Positions 1-7,855 are shown, numbered from the stretch's first letter. The stretch: 23,322 nt of DNA from Rhodospirillaceae bacterium (GCA_002717185.1 PBDC01000019.1:91001-114322), one strand, 5' to 3'. The notes: generated by a model not told the origin, from the letters alone. Numbers and translations: made by a program.

Positions 1-1479
1 CTCTTCGTCACAGACTACCTCGGCGTCGTCGAGCGCCTTATCCATCGCCTTGTTGGTGAAACCAGGATAGTTTTGCCCGGACCAACCATTGTCCGGTCCC
101 GGGATCATCGTGGAATGCAGGGTCGAGCGTGGTACGCCCTCCGGCGCAGAGATCCAGGCATACATTGCCATGTGCCGAAATTTGCGGCGGCTTACCGTCT
201 CGCCGAAGAAGACACGGGCTGGCTCGTTGCGGATGCGGATATCGATCCCTACCCGGCGCCACTGGCTTTGCAGCACCTGCTGAATCATTTCGCGCGATTT
301 GTTGCCGGCCGTAGTCATTAGGTCGAACTGAAGCCGCTCGTTTTTGGCATTATGACGAATACCGCTGCGCAATTCCGTCCAACCAGCTTCGCTCAAGAGT
401 TTTTTGGCCTTTGCTTGATCGTAAGCGTATTTAGGCACGTTTGGATCGTAGACGGTATCGAGTGGGTTAGTCTGCCCATTGGCGACCGGCTGGTGGCCCT
501 GGAACAATTGTTTGCTGATCGCCGCTCGATCGATCGCGTGGAGCAAGGCGCGCCGTACCCGTCGGTCCTTTAGGATTGGGTCATCGAGATTGAGATCAAT
601 ATGCTCGTAGATTAATCCGGATTTGAAGGTCATATCGAAGTTGCCTTTTACGCGCGTTTCGAAGGCGAGGGCTTCGTCGACCGTTAATCCTAGTTCGCCC
701 GCGATATAATCTATGTCACCCGATAGTAGGTTGGCGGACAGTGCGCTGGTTTTTTCGATCGCCCTAACTATGATTTTTTTGAAGGCTGGCTTCTTACCCC
801 ACCAAGTTGGGTTTGTTTCCAATACCACATGCGAGCCACTGGCAACTTCGGTGATCCGGTAAGGGCCGTACCACAGTCCTGGGTTGGTCGTGTCGGTCTC
901 GTAGGCGCTTTTGATGCGGTACTGCAACGGGTCGGCGAAGTGCTTGGCCTCAATATGGGCTGGCAGTACGCCGATGGTGTAGCGTGTCCGGTAGTCGCAG
1001 GTAAATTTGCTGACATGGACCGTGAACTTTTTGTCGTCATGGACATCGATCTTGGTGACCCGTTCATAGGGTTCGATATTGCTGAAACCGGACCGTTTAT
1101 CGCGGCCGACTTTCCAGGTGAAGACAACGTCTTTCGTTGTGATCGGCACGCCGTCGCCCCATACAGCTTCCGGCCGGATCGTGTAAGTGACGGCCAACCC
1201 TTTTTTGCCATCCTTCGTCTTTTCGATCTTCGCCGTACCATTCTTTAGGTCGGGTAGTTCGGTGCACAGCATGCAGCGCAGCTTCCAATTCGCGTCGTAG
1301 ACGACAAAAGGACGCCGCGCCATAGCTAGGATGTAGGATTTGGCCAGCATCGACTCGATGTTTGGGTTGAAGTTGCGCGGAAACTGGCTGATGCCGATAA
1401 CCAGCGTGTCTTTTGCCATTGCCGGTGCTGCAATCCACAACAATGCGGCAGTTATCAAAGCGTTTGCAAAACGCACCAT
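1..1479 (-). CDS. ABC transporter solute-binding protein, family 5 (peptide type), 3' end beyond window
   Basis: A reading frame stays open on the minus strand from an ATG at 1479 to the left edge (493 codons, no stop), so the C-terminus is missing. The protein begins with a clear signal peptide of about 22 residues (MVRFANALITAALLWIAAPAMA) followed by KDTLVIGISQFPRNFNP, the usual mature start of periplasmic family 5 binding proteins (DppA/OppA type). About 100 residues in, TYTIRPEAVWGDGVPITTKDV matches the conserved family segment in which the substrate is described as entering a 'wsdG.p.ta.Dv' loop. AGGATAAG precedes the ATG. These proteins deliver peptides or other solutes to an inner-membrane ABC permease; no permease gene is visible here, so it may lie to the left. 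Family members usually run 500 to 620 residues, so roughly the last hundred may be missing. The ligand cannot be told from sequence. Confidence 0.9.
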   Translation of the reverse strand, partial: MVRFANALITAALLWIAAPAMAKDTLVIGISQFPRNFNPNIESMLAKSYILAMARRPFVVYDANWKLRCMLCTELPDLKNGTAKIEKTKDGKKGLAVTYTIRPEAVWGDGVPITTKDVVFTWKVGRDKRSGFSNIEPYERVTKIDVHDDKKFTVHVSKFTCDYRTRYTIGVLPAHIEAKHFADPLQYRIKSAYETDTTNPGLWYGPYRITEVASGSHVVLETNPTWWGKKPAFKKIIVRAIEKTSALSANLLSGDIDYIAGELGLTVDEALAFETRVKGNFDMTFKSGLIYEHIDLNLDDPILKDRRVRRALLHAIDRAAISKQLFQGHQPVANGQTNPLDTVYDPNVPKYAYDQAKAKKLLSEAGWTELRSGIRHNAKNERLQFDLMTTAGNKSREMIQQVLQSQWRRVGIDIRIRNEPARVFFGETVSRRKFRHMAMYAWISAPEGVPRSTLHSTMIPGPDNGWSGQNYPGFTNKAMDKALDDAEVVCDEE

Positions 1480-1607
1480 ATGCTTATCCTGTTGCAATGA
1501 ATTTCTGCCTATGTCGCACCAACGTTTTCCCACATTAATTTTTTCCACTGCAACCACGGGTTCGGCGACTTATTCGAGATAGCAGCGCCCTTCGGCCTTA
1601 TCAGGAA

Positions 1608-1902
1608 TTAGGCATAGTTGGACGCCGGTTTCAGAACGGCGAGGCAAAGCGCATAGCCGGCCAGAAATAGATGGTTACGGAGGAACGTCTCCAACACGTC
1701 GTACGTTCTATCCGCTTGAGGAACCACTGCGCAGATGGCCACTCTATCGGACCCCAGTTCAGCACCTGTGACACCAGCCGATGGAAGTTTTCCACGAAGC
1801 CGAAAAGATGGATGTAGTAATCGGCATCCGGGTCCTTGTAGGCGAGGTGGCCTTGCTCACATAGTTGCTACAGACGGGTTTATGTGTGCCCGGTTTTGAC
1901 AT
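1608..1902 (-). pseudogene. Decayed small gene downstream of the cupin gene
   Basis: This stretch between the cupin gene and the binding-protein gene reads as protein only if the frame is changed. A possible ATG at 1902 gives MSKPGTHKPVCSNYVSK. A second frame gives GHLAYKDPDADYYIHLFGFV and continues to LNWGPIEWPSAQWFLKRIER. A third frame, from about 1704, gives YDVLETFLRNHLFLAGYALC and ends at a TAA at 1608-1610. The stitched product would be roughly 95 residues. The last part faintly recalls the C-terminal helices of glutathione S-transferases, but that is too weak for a name. It starts 6 bases after the cupin stop, in the same direction, so it was probably once co-transcribed with it. Sequencing error is the alternative to decay, but two separate frame changes make that less likely. 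Confidence 0.45.
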
Positions 1903-1908
1903 GGTCCT

Positions 1909-2334
1909 TCAGACGTCAATGCGCTCGTCTTCGACCGCTTTTCGCTTTGTCATGTTGAAACGTTCGTCGTAGATTGGCCGTCCGCCTGTGCTGGGACCTT
2001 GATACTGCACGAATAGCATCAGACCGCCGGATTTCGTTGACAATTCGTCTTCATAATGAGGGTCAGGGTGGAAAATCATTGTACCGGGCTTGTAGGTTTT
2101 TCCACCGATCTCGAACTCTCCTTCTAGTATGTACCAAACCTGAGCGAAATCATGCCGATGCAGTGGATGGTGCGAACCGGGATCGTAACGAACCAGCCCC
2201 GCGTTGGGTTCCGTTGGTCGATCCGGATTGGGGTGCAGCAGCATCTTACCCATCTGTCCTGGCCAACGAATTATTTCCCATTCCCGATCGTCGATGTGGG
2301 CCGCCTCCATAGGCTGGTGATCTATCTTTGCCAA
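1909..2334 (-). CDS. Single-domain cupin protein
   Basis: A 141-residue protein with one cupin barrel. The metal-binding first motif lies around residues 53-73: G53, then H55, H56, H59 and H61, followed by VWYILEGEF with a conserved acidic residue at 71-73. The second motif is around PGTMIFHPDPHYEDEL, with H89 and H93. The start codon is TTG at 2334, chosen because a strong AAAGGAGG lies five bases upstream. Small cupins of this kind are usually metal-dependent dioxygenases, isomerases or sugar or ligand sensors in the cytoplasm; the substrate cannot be inferred. It is divergent from the selenoprotein gene across a gap of about 475 bases. Confidence 0.8.
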   Translation of the reverse strand: MAKIDHQPMEAAHIDDREWEIIRWPGQMGKMLLHPNPDRPTEPNAGLVRYDPGSHHPLHRHDFAQVWYILEGEFEIGGKTYKPGTMIFHPDPHYEDELSTKSGGLMLFVQYQGPSTGGRPIYDERFNMTKRKAVEDERIDV

Positions 2335-2339
2335 CGTCG

Positions 2340-2347
2340 CCTCCTTT
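2340..2347 (-). promoter_or_regulatory. Ribosome binding site for the cupin gene (decides TTG start)
   Basis: On the minus strand the sequence reads AAAGGAGG followed by CGACG and then TTG. This near-perfect anti-16S match at 5-base spacing is the reason for accepting a TTG start. Confidence 0.7.
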
Positions 2348-2457
2348 GTCGATAGCGATGTTCAATTCTAGCCCTAGTTTTGTCAGGCGGCTATCGCGGA
2401 ACGCAGTCTTGCGCAAATTGAATGTTTAATAAAAAAACATTGGATCGCTCTCTATGA

Positions 2458-2679
2458 TCGGATGCCTCGGATAGGATTTGGTCAACAGCTAAGAAACACT
2501 GGCCGCTGTTTGGTTCGTTGGGTGTCGATAAAGCGCTCGTAATCAGTGCGTTATTTGGTAGGGGCATAATGCCGATCTGCGCTGTAAGGCGCTTGTGCAC
2601 CAAATGGTTGTTGCAAAGCGATTTGCCCGAATATGCGGCAGCTCTCTGCATTCAGCGCTTTGAAGATGCCATCTTGTAG
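2458..2679 (+). pseudogene. Possible gene remnant in the cupin-selenoprotein gap
   Basis: In the 2335-2809 gap one plus-strand frame is open for 73 codons between a TGA at 2455-2457 and a TAG at 2677-2679. It reads like protein (for example GVDKALVISALFGRGIMPIC and SDLPEYAAALCIQRFEDAIL) but has no start codon near its beginning and no ribosome binding site. It may be the tail of a lost gene or simply a chance open frame; a competing 86-residue frame exists on the opposite strand and looks less protein-like. The rest of the gap (2680-2809) is AT-richer and should hold the promoter of the selenoprotein gene, but no clear -35/-10 pair could be assigned. Confidence 0.2.
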
Positions 2680-2809
2680 CCGCAATTTAATATGACACAG
2701 AGCAAAGGCGCCCGGTATTTAGGAAAGTGTCTGCAAAGCCATGGTATTATTGAGTGGCTTGTACTTTAATCACCGGACGCCGCTGACGGAGTAACGAGAG
2801 GATATTCGC

Positions 2810-3679
2810 ATGACCCATGTCCGTTACATGGACCGCATACGTGATTATTACATCGCCCAAGGATACGAAAAGCCTTACCGTTGGGCGCATTTCGAAGACG
2901 TGCCCTTCACGCCGCTGAAGAAGCCGCTATCCGAAAGTAAGGTGACGCTGTTCTCGACGTCCGATGTTTCGGTTAAGCGTCCGGAGGCTGAAGAATTGCC
3001 ATTGGAGGAAACTACGGTCGGCGATGTGTACTCCGTCGATTGGGACACACCGGTTGACAATTTGTACAGCCGGCAGGAGAGTTTCGATCGCTATGCGACC
3101 AATTTGGATGACCTAAATTCCTATCTTCCGCTCACCCGACTGCAGGAATTTGTCGGGTCCGGACGTATTGGTGCGATCACAGGCCAGTTTCACAACGTAA
3201 ATCGCGGCTATAGTCAGAAGCTGATGCTGCAGACTGCGGCGCCGGCTGCGCTTGAAATTTGTCAGCGAGATGAGGTCGATGTAGCGATCCTGACGCCGGT
3301 CTGACCTGTCTGCCACCAGACCGTGAGTCTGGTTGCACGTCACCTCGAAGAGAATGGTATTCCAACGGTCATTATTGGCGCCGCACGTGACATCGTCGAA
3401 CATTGTGGCGTGCCTCGCTTCGTCTTTACCGACTTTCCACTGGGTAGCCCGTGTGGCGAACCCTTCGATGTCGCCATGCAGCAGCGCATCGTCGCTGCGG
3501 CGCTTGACTTGCTAGAGACGGGGGACGCGCCGAGGACGACCGTGCAGATGCCGCTGGTCTGGACCAAAGGTGAGGCTTGGAAGGATACGGTCTTCACTGT
3601 GGAACAGCCTTTCCTTTCCGGCGCGCAGATCAAGAATTGGGAAGTGCGCAAGCAGCGTTACCGCGACCAGAAATCCTAG
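2810..3679 (+). CDS. GrdB/PrdB-family reductase-like selenoprotein with in-frame UGA (Sec165)
   Basis: Read through the TGA at 3302-3304, one frame encodes 289 residues from ATG 2810 (GAGAGG upstream) to TAG 3679. Around the TGA the protein reads VAILTPV-U-PVCHQTVSLVARHL, then GIPTVIIGAARDIVEHCGVP and FTDFPLGSPCGEP. This is the pattern of the glycine/sarcosine/betaine and D-proline reductase selenoprotein-B family, whose active site is a Sec (or Cys) in a U-x-x-C motif; here it is U165-P-V-C168. Proteobacterial Cys homologues, as I recall them, carry CPVCHQT at this place. A SECIS-like hairpin follows the TGA. Clostridial relatives reduce glycine or proline, but this shorter proteobacterial branch has no established substrate. 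A methyltransferase gene starts 8 bases downstream, indicating an operon. Standard gene calling splits this gene into 164-residue and 118-residue pieces. The alternative, a true stop with gene decay, is less likely because both halves are well conserved and in the same frame. Confidence 0.85.
3302..3304 (+). other. Probable selenocysteine codon (UGA recoding site)
   Basis: This TGA is codon 165 of the frame starting at 2810. It is followed directly by CCT GTC TGC (Pro-Val-Cys), giving U-x-x-C, and the frame then stays open for 125 more codons. Recoding would need SelA, SelB, SelD and tRNA-Sec, none of which is in the window. Confidence 0.8.
3311..3337 (+). promoter_or_regulatory. Candidate bacterial SECIS hairpin
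   Basis: A perfect 7-bp stem pairs ACCAGAC (3315-3321) with GTCTGGT (3327-3333) around the 5-base loop CGTGA. After a single C/T mismatch, TGC (3311-3313) pairs with GCA (3335-3337). Bacterial SECIS elements lie just after the UGA inside the coding region and need a G within the first two bases of the apical loop, usually followed by U. Here the loop has G at position 2 followed by T, and that G is 18 bases after the TGA, within the accepted range of about 16 to 37. It would bind SelB. Confidence 0.8.
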
Positions 3680-3687
3680 GATAATCA

Positions 3688-4722
3688 ATGATCAAGGAAG
3701 ACTTCACGCTCGGCATGAAAACCGAGCGGATGACAGATATTGGCCTCGCCTTCAAGCAGACGGGTGCGATCCTGGCGGCAATCGAATTAGAATTATTTAC
3801 CCGAATATCGAATGGAGCCGGGACCGTTGATGAGATCGCGGCGGCCATGGGCATCGATGCGGAAAAGGCGGATCGCCTACTAACCGCTTGCAAGTCGATG
3901 GATCTGGTGCGTGAGATCGATGGGCGGCATGAAAATTTCAGTGATGTACAACGCTATCTGGTCAAGGATAGCAGGACCTATTTTGGTGATTATTTGAACT
4001 ACATGGCCCATCGCGACTATGGCGCTTGGGAACATATAGCTAAGAATTTGACTGCTGTCTCGGACACGAATGAAGAGGACGACCGCACCTATGTTAGCTT
4101 GATGCAGAATCCGAAGAAGGCGCGTGACTTCACAGAAGCGGGTTACGAGGCCTCAATCGGCTTGGGTCACAAGCTGGCGAAGGAGTTCGATTTCTCGCAA
4201 TTCAATCGTTGGCTTGATCTAGGCGGTGGTTCAGGCTGTTACGCAATTGCAGCTTGCGAACGACAGCAAGGCTTCACGGTTACGGTTCTGGACCAGCCCA
4301 ATGTCATCGCGGTTGCAGAGGAGTTCATCGCTGAACATGGGTTGGAGGGTCGCATCAATACGACGCCTGGTGATTTCTTTGGCGCCGCCTATCCGACTGG
4401 CTACGACCTCGCGACTTACATTACCCCGCTGCAAGGCTACATGCCCGATAAAGTGATCGCGGCGCTGGCCAAGGCGAAGGACTCGCTGGAACCGGGTGGC
4501 ACGATTCTGGTCGTCGACTACATGCTGAAAGACGACAAGACAGGCCCCTTGGATCCTGCCTTCGTTAATCTATTTGGCATCCGTGACGGTCGCTATCTCG
4601 GCCGGGTTAACACCGGCGCCGAGTGGTGTGCCTTCATGGCGGAAGCCGGATATGTCGATGCGGAATACCGTTGGTTCACGCCGCACCAGCTGGGCCTGAT
4701 CACAGCGCGGAAACTGAATTAG
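3688..4722 (+). CDS. SAM-dependent O-methyltransferase-like protein
   Basis: A 344-residue protein of the acetylserotonin/caffeate O-methyltransferase type. An N-terminal winged-helix dimerisation region (about 15-95, with GAILAAIELELF and IAAAMGIDAEKADRLLTAC) is followed by a Rossmann SAM-binding domain. Motif I is LDLGGGSGC (176-184), and LDQPNVIAVA (201-210) supplies the acidic residue of motif II. Normally a catalytic His sits in an LHDW-like motif; here the same place reads PLQGYMPDK (247-255), so the His appears to be replaced by Gln249. The enzyme may therefore use another mechanism or be something other than an O-methyltransferase. It begins 8 bases after the selenoprotein stop, with AGGA upstream of the ATG, so the two are probably co-transcribed and functionally linked. 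The substrate is unknown. Confidence 0.85.
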   Translation: MIKEDFTLGMKTERMTDIGLAFKQTGAILAAIELELFTRISNGAGTVDEIAAAMGIDAEKADRLLTACKSMDLVREIDGRHENFSDVQRYLVKDSRTYFGDYLNYMAHRDYGAWEHIAKNLTAVSDTNEEDDRTYVSLMQNPKKARDFTEAGYEASIGLGHKLAKEFDFSQFNRWLDLGGGSGCYAIAACERQQGFTVTVLDQPNVIAVAEEFIAEHGLEGRINTTPGDFFGAAYPTGYDLATYITPLQGYMPDKVIAALAKAKDSLEPGGTILVVDYMLKDDKTGPLDPAFVNLFGIRDGRYLGRVNTGAEWCAFMAEAGYVDAEYRWFTPHQLGLITARKLN

Positions 4723-4793
4723 GATTGCAAAAAAAACGTACTAGGATAAATGATGCCGTATGATTCCAGGTTCTATGCCAACCGGGATTTTGA

Positions 4794-4834
4794 CAGCACA
4801 GAGTGCTGAGCAAGACCTAGCGACCAGCCTAGGT
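4794..4834. other. Two adjacent stem-loops downstream of the methyltransferase gene
   Basis: CAGCAC-AGA-GTGCTG (4794-4808) is a perfect 6-bp hairpin, and ACCTAG (4815-4820) pairs with CTAGGT (4829-4834) across 8 bases. They lie 70 to 110 bases after the end of the selenoprotein operon and could be a 3' mRNA structure or a weak termination signal. Neither is followed by a T-tract, so they are not called an intrinsic terminator. Confidence 0.25.
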
Positions 4835-4884
4835 GGCGATGGCCAGAATAATGAAATTACACTAGGCCATATCGCATCGGAAGA

Positions 4885-5197
4885 TCATGATTGTTGAAAA
4901 GCCCCTGCAGGGGATGCGTCGTGTAGGGTGATCGCAATGCAGAATACTGCGATGTCGATGGTGATCTGGGCGTATTTATCCCAACTTTGATCATCGTAAC
5001 TGCCTAAAATGGCGTAGTAAACGAAATCGATCAGGGTGAGTACCGACGTAAGGCGATGAATTGTCTGGCTTGGTTGTCAGGATGCGATTGGCCAGGTCCC
5101 CATAAGGATTATCTTTCCAAATGCCACATTATGGCGAGAGCTTAAATTTGTCCTCTTCCGGGATCGCCGAAAACCTTTCGTGCGCTAAGGGTAGCAT
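4885..5197 (-). pseudogene. Decayed small gene, about 100 codons
   Basis: Within the 4723-5343 gap, minus-strand translation gives a protein-like product broken twice. From an ATG at 5197 it reads MLPLAHERFSAIPEEDKFKL, meets a TAA two codons later, and continues in the same frame as CGIWKDNPYGDLANRILT. A frame change is then needed to read HRLTSVLTLIDFVYYAILGS and IDIAVFCIAITLHDASPAG, ending at a TGA at 4885-4887. One stop plus one frameshift make a functional product unlikely. I do not recognise the family; the intact protein would have been about 104 residues with one hydrophobic stretch. The remaining bases of the gap (5198-5343) precede the CoA-transferase gene and should hold its promoter. 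Confidence 0.5.
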
Positions 5198-5343
5198 TGC
5201 TAAACAACCAAAAATGCGTTGATAAAGCGGCACAATAAACTGACTTTTGTTAAGCTGGGCCGAAAAAGCATAAATCAAGACTTGGCAGAGCCGGTTCGAT
5301 TGTTTTGGCTATGCCGCAACTGGAGCAACATGGGGAAAGTTGA

Positions 5344-6567
5344 ATGACGGCCGTACAGGATAAACGTAAACACGCGCTAGAGGGGATTACCGTTCTCGAC
5401 TTCACACGCGTATTGGCCGGCCCTTATTGCACGATGACTTTAAGTGACCTGGGTGCTGAGATTATTAAGGTTGAAAACCCCAAGGTAGGCGACGAGAGCA
5501 GGACATTCCGACCGCCAACGTTCGGTGAGGAATCAGCGTATTTTCTCGCGGTGAACCGCAACAAGAAAAGTCTCGCGCTTAACCCCGCATCACCGGAAGG
5601 ACAGGCGGTAGCACGCGACCTCGCTGCAAAGGCTGACGTCGTCATCGAGAATTACCGAACCGGAGTGATGGAGCGTTGGGGTATGGATTACGCTTCTCTG
5701 GCCGCGAAAGATCCATCGATCATATATTGCTCAATCTCTGGGTATGGGCGCGAGGGTGAACTGTCCGATCGGGCCGGGTACGACCCAGTAATCCAGGCGG
5801 AAAGTGGGATCATGTCAGTCACCGGCGAACCAGATGGCGACCCAATGCGGATGGGGGTCTCGCTTACCGATATCCTTGCCGGTCTGTTCGCTGGGCAGGC
5901 GATCTTGGCTGCGCTGTATAACCGACGAGAGACGGGGCAGGGACAACGCATCGATATTCCACTCTACGATACCGGCGCTGCGGTGTTGGTGCCATTTGCC
6001 AGTGCCTTCCTCACTGCTGGTCTTGAGTTTGACCGATTTGGCAACAGCAGCCCTTTTGCTCAGCCTATCGGTACCTACAATGCATCCGATGGGCCTTTTC
6101 TTTTAACCGTTGGTAATGATGCCTTGTGGCGCAAGTTGTGCATGGAAGTTCTCGAAGCACCGGAATTGCCGGAAGATCCCGAATTTGCAAGTAACGAAAC
6201 CCGGGCCGGCAATCGACAGCGTTTGAATGCTATTCTCAATGGTATCTTTTCTGAGGACACCCGAGGCAACTGGATTGCGAAAATGCGCAAGGCGGGAGTT
6301 CCGGCTGGGCCGATCCGGACCGTTGGCGAGGCGATGACTTCCCCAGAAGCCGAGGCACGAGGAATCATCAAGAAGGTCCCACACACGGCTGCGGGTGAGG
6401 TCTCTATCGTAAGATCACCGATGAACCTATCCGGGACACCCGTACGTGATCCTGTTGGATCCCCCTTGCATGGTGAACATTCTGAACAAATATTGAGAGA
6501 TGTATTGGGTTACGATCAGGACCAGATCGCCGAATTGGCATCGTCCGGTGTGATTAAACTTGGGTGA
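5344..6567 (+). CDS. CaiB/BaiF (type III) CoA-transferase family protein
   Basis: A 407-residue protein with full family length. The N-terminus, GITVLDFTRVLAGPYCTMTL with SDLGAEIIKVE just after it (residues 14-44), is the signature of class III CoA-transferases, as are NRNKKSLALN (71-80) and the segment ISGYGREGELSDRAGYD. The catalytic aspartate that forms the acyl anhydride with the carboxylic acid is expected at D176 in MGVSLTDILAGL. Such enzymes move CoA between acyl-CoA and a free acid, commonly using succinyl-CoA, formyl-CoA or another dicarboxylyl-CoA as donor. The start is supported by GGGGAAAG seven bases upstream. No adjacent partner enzyme fixes the substrate. It probably belongs to the acid-catabolism theme of the window, together with the CoA ligase and carboxylase further right. 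Confidence 0.93.
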   Translation: MTAVQDKRKHALEGITVLDFTRVLAGPYCTMTLSDLGAEIIKVENPKVGDESRTFRPPTFGEESAYFLAVNRNKKSLALNPASPEGQAVARDLAAKADVVIENYRTGVMERWGMDYASLAAKDPSIIYCSISGYGREGELSDRAGYDPVIQAESGIMSVTGEPDGDPMRMGVSLTDILAGLFAGQAILAALYNRRETGQGQRIDIPLYDTGAAVLVPFASAFLTAGLEFDRFGNSSPFAQPIGTYNASDGPFLLTVGNDALWRKLCMEVLEAPELPEDPEFASNETRAGNRQRLNAILNGIFSEDTRGNWIAKMRKAGVPAGPIRTVGEAMTSPEAEARGIIKKVPHTAAGEVSIVRSPMNLSGTPVRDPVGSPLHGEHSEQILRDVLGYDQDQIAELASSGVIKLG

Positions 6568-6574
6568 AACCGGG

Positions 6575-6658
6575 GTGATCTGGTTGCTCGGACTCGCGGT
6601 CCTGGCGCCGGTCGTGGTCCAGTCGAACATGCAAGTGCTGAAATTGGATGGGTTCTGA
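6575..6658 (+). other. 27-codon hydrophobic mini-ORF after the CoA-transferase gene
   Basis: A GTG at 6575, eight bases after the CoA-transferase stop, opens a 27-residue frame (VIWLLGLAVLAPVVVQSNMQ, then VLKLDGF) ending in TGA at 6656-6658. The first 15 residues could form a single membrane helix. There is no good ribosome binding site, and it could be the tail of a lost gene or chance. The next stretch, 6659-6794, shows nothing I can identify. Confidence 0.2.
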
Positions 6659-6794
6659 AACCGTTCGTCCGCGCGATGCCCTCTTCGACCACGTATCAGA
6701 TTAGCCCATTAGATTTTCGTATGCTTACGGTGACGTTCATCGCGAATGGGTGCCCTCACTGCTAGCTTTAGTTCGGGCATTTGAGCGATGTCCG

Positions 6795-7063
6795 TCAGAT
6801 TTTTACTTGAAGGACGTAACGGTACTCGTTGTCACTCAGCTCGAAGGTTTTTTCAAGAAAGGCATGGAACGGCGCATCCGCTACCCCTGGGGGCAACGAA
6901 ACCCATCTTTGCCGCGCTACGTTCAAAGAAGGGTTGCGTAATCCAGCTTCAATTCGGGCACGTAGACCGGAATCCAAACGTCTACACCCTCTACTGTGCT
7001 GGAACGCTTGTCTTCAGCATCATACGTCAGGTCAACGCGAAGAATGTGCTTGGTGCTATCCAT
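6795..7063 (-). pseudogene. Frameshifted small gene downstream of pyrE
   Basis: From an ATG at 7063 the minus strand encodes MDSTKHILRVDLTYDAEDKR, then SSTVEGVDVWIPVYVPELKL and DYATLL before a TGA at about 6923-6925. Moving one frame at about that point gives NVARQRWVSLPPGVADAPFH and AFLEKTFELSDNEYRYVLQV, stopping at 6795-6797. The two halves together make a plausible protein of about 90 residues, so this looks like a single frameshift in a once intact gene; a sequencing or assembly error could have the same effect. The family is not recognised. It starts 43 bases after the pyrE stop in the same direction. An opposite-strand open frame (6788-7156) is less protein-like and runs into pyrE. Confidence 0.5.
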
Positions 7064-7105
7064 GAAATAACGGAGTTTCTGGACCGTTTGGTGTCTCTTA
7101 AACGA

Positions 7106-7771
7106 CTAACTCGCTTTTGCGGGATGAGCGTCCTGCCAGGCGATTGGATCATTTAGAAACTCCCGTACAGCGCCTAGCGCGGCGGTGTCAAAATAACCTT
7201 CCTCTTCGGCGCAGTCGAGCACGTCCCACCATGTCGCCAGCGCATGCAGTTTCACACCATGCGATTCCAGATTAGTGATGCCTTGTGGAAAGATGCCGTA
7301 ATGGAAGATAACAAAGGTGTGTGCACAATTGGCTCCGGCTTCGCGGATACCTTCTACGAAGCTAATCTTGCTGCCGCCGTCTGTTGCTAGGTCCTCGACG
7401 AGAAGTACTCGTTCGCCGGACAGCATCTGACCCTCAATGCGTGCGCCGCGACCGAAGCCCTTCGGTGTCTTTCGGACATAGCACATGGGTAGCATTAGGC
7501 GGTCGGCTATCCAGGCAGAAAATGGGATGCCTGCTGTTTCGCCACCGGCGACAATGTCGATCGATTCAAACCCGATCGCCTCTTCAATCAGTTCGGCACC
7601 CATATCCATCAATTTTCCACGTGCGCGCGGAAAAGAAATTAGGCGCCGGCAGTCGATATAGACGGGGCTGGTACGGCCGCTGGTTAATTCGAAAGGGTCC
7701 TCCGGTCGGAACAGCACGGATTCCGTTTCGATGAGGATGCGGGCGGTGATACGGGCGGGATCGGCTGCCAT
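7106..7771 (-). CDS. pyrE: Orotate phosphoribosyltransferase
   Basis: A 221-residue protein. It joins orotate to PRPP to give orotidine 5'-monophosphate, the fifth step of pyrimidine synthesis, in the cytoplasm. The PRPP-binding motif [13 protein letters not shown] (122-134) has the paired acidic residues of type I phosphoribosyltransferases. [14 protein letters not shown] (30-43) and [17 protein letters not shown] (98-114), the basic flexible loop, are also typical of PyrE. Length is normal for the family. AGAGG lies six bases before the ATG. It lies 84 bases downstream of hspQ on the same strand and could share its transcript, although the two have no known shared role. Confidence 0.95.
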   Translation of the reverse strand: MAADPARITARILIETESVLFRPEDPFELTSGRTSPVYIDCRRLISFPRARGKLMDMGAELIEEAIGFESIDIVAGGETAGIPFSAWIADRLMLPMCYVRKTPKGFGRGARIEGQMLSGERVLLVEDLATDGGSKISFVEGIREAGANCAHTFVIFHYGIFPQGITNLESHGVKLHALATWWDVLDCAEEEGYFDTAALGAVREFLNDPIAWQDAHPAKAS

Positions 7772-7855
7772 CGGTGACCTCTTCTTCTGTCGATCGGTCC
7801 CTATTTACGGGATTGCATGGGCGGACCGCAACAGCCGGTGTGTTTGAATATGTTT

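Noticed and set aside
768..1241. 157-codon minus-strand frame in the binding-protein region
   Set aside because: It is in a different register from the continuous 493-codon family 5 binding-protein frame, which has a signal peptide and conserved motifs.
4902..4913. Perfect palindrome CCCCTGCAGGGG
   Set aside because: It lies inside the tail of a decayed gene, is a single copy, and is not followed by a T-tract; probably coincidence.
6788..7156. 122-codon plus-strand frame between the CoA-transferase gene and pyrE
   Set aside because: It overlaps the end of pyrE and the more protein-like minus-strand remnant, and has no ribosome binding site.
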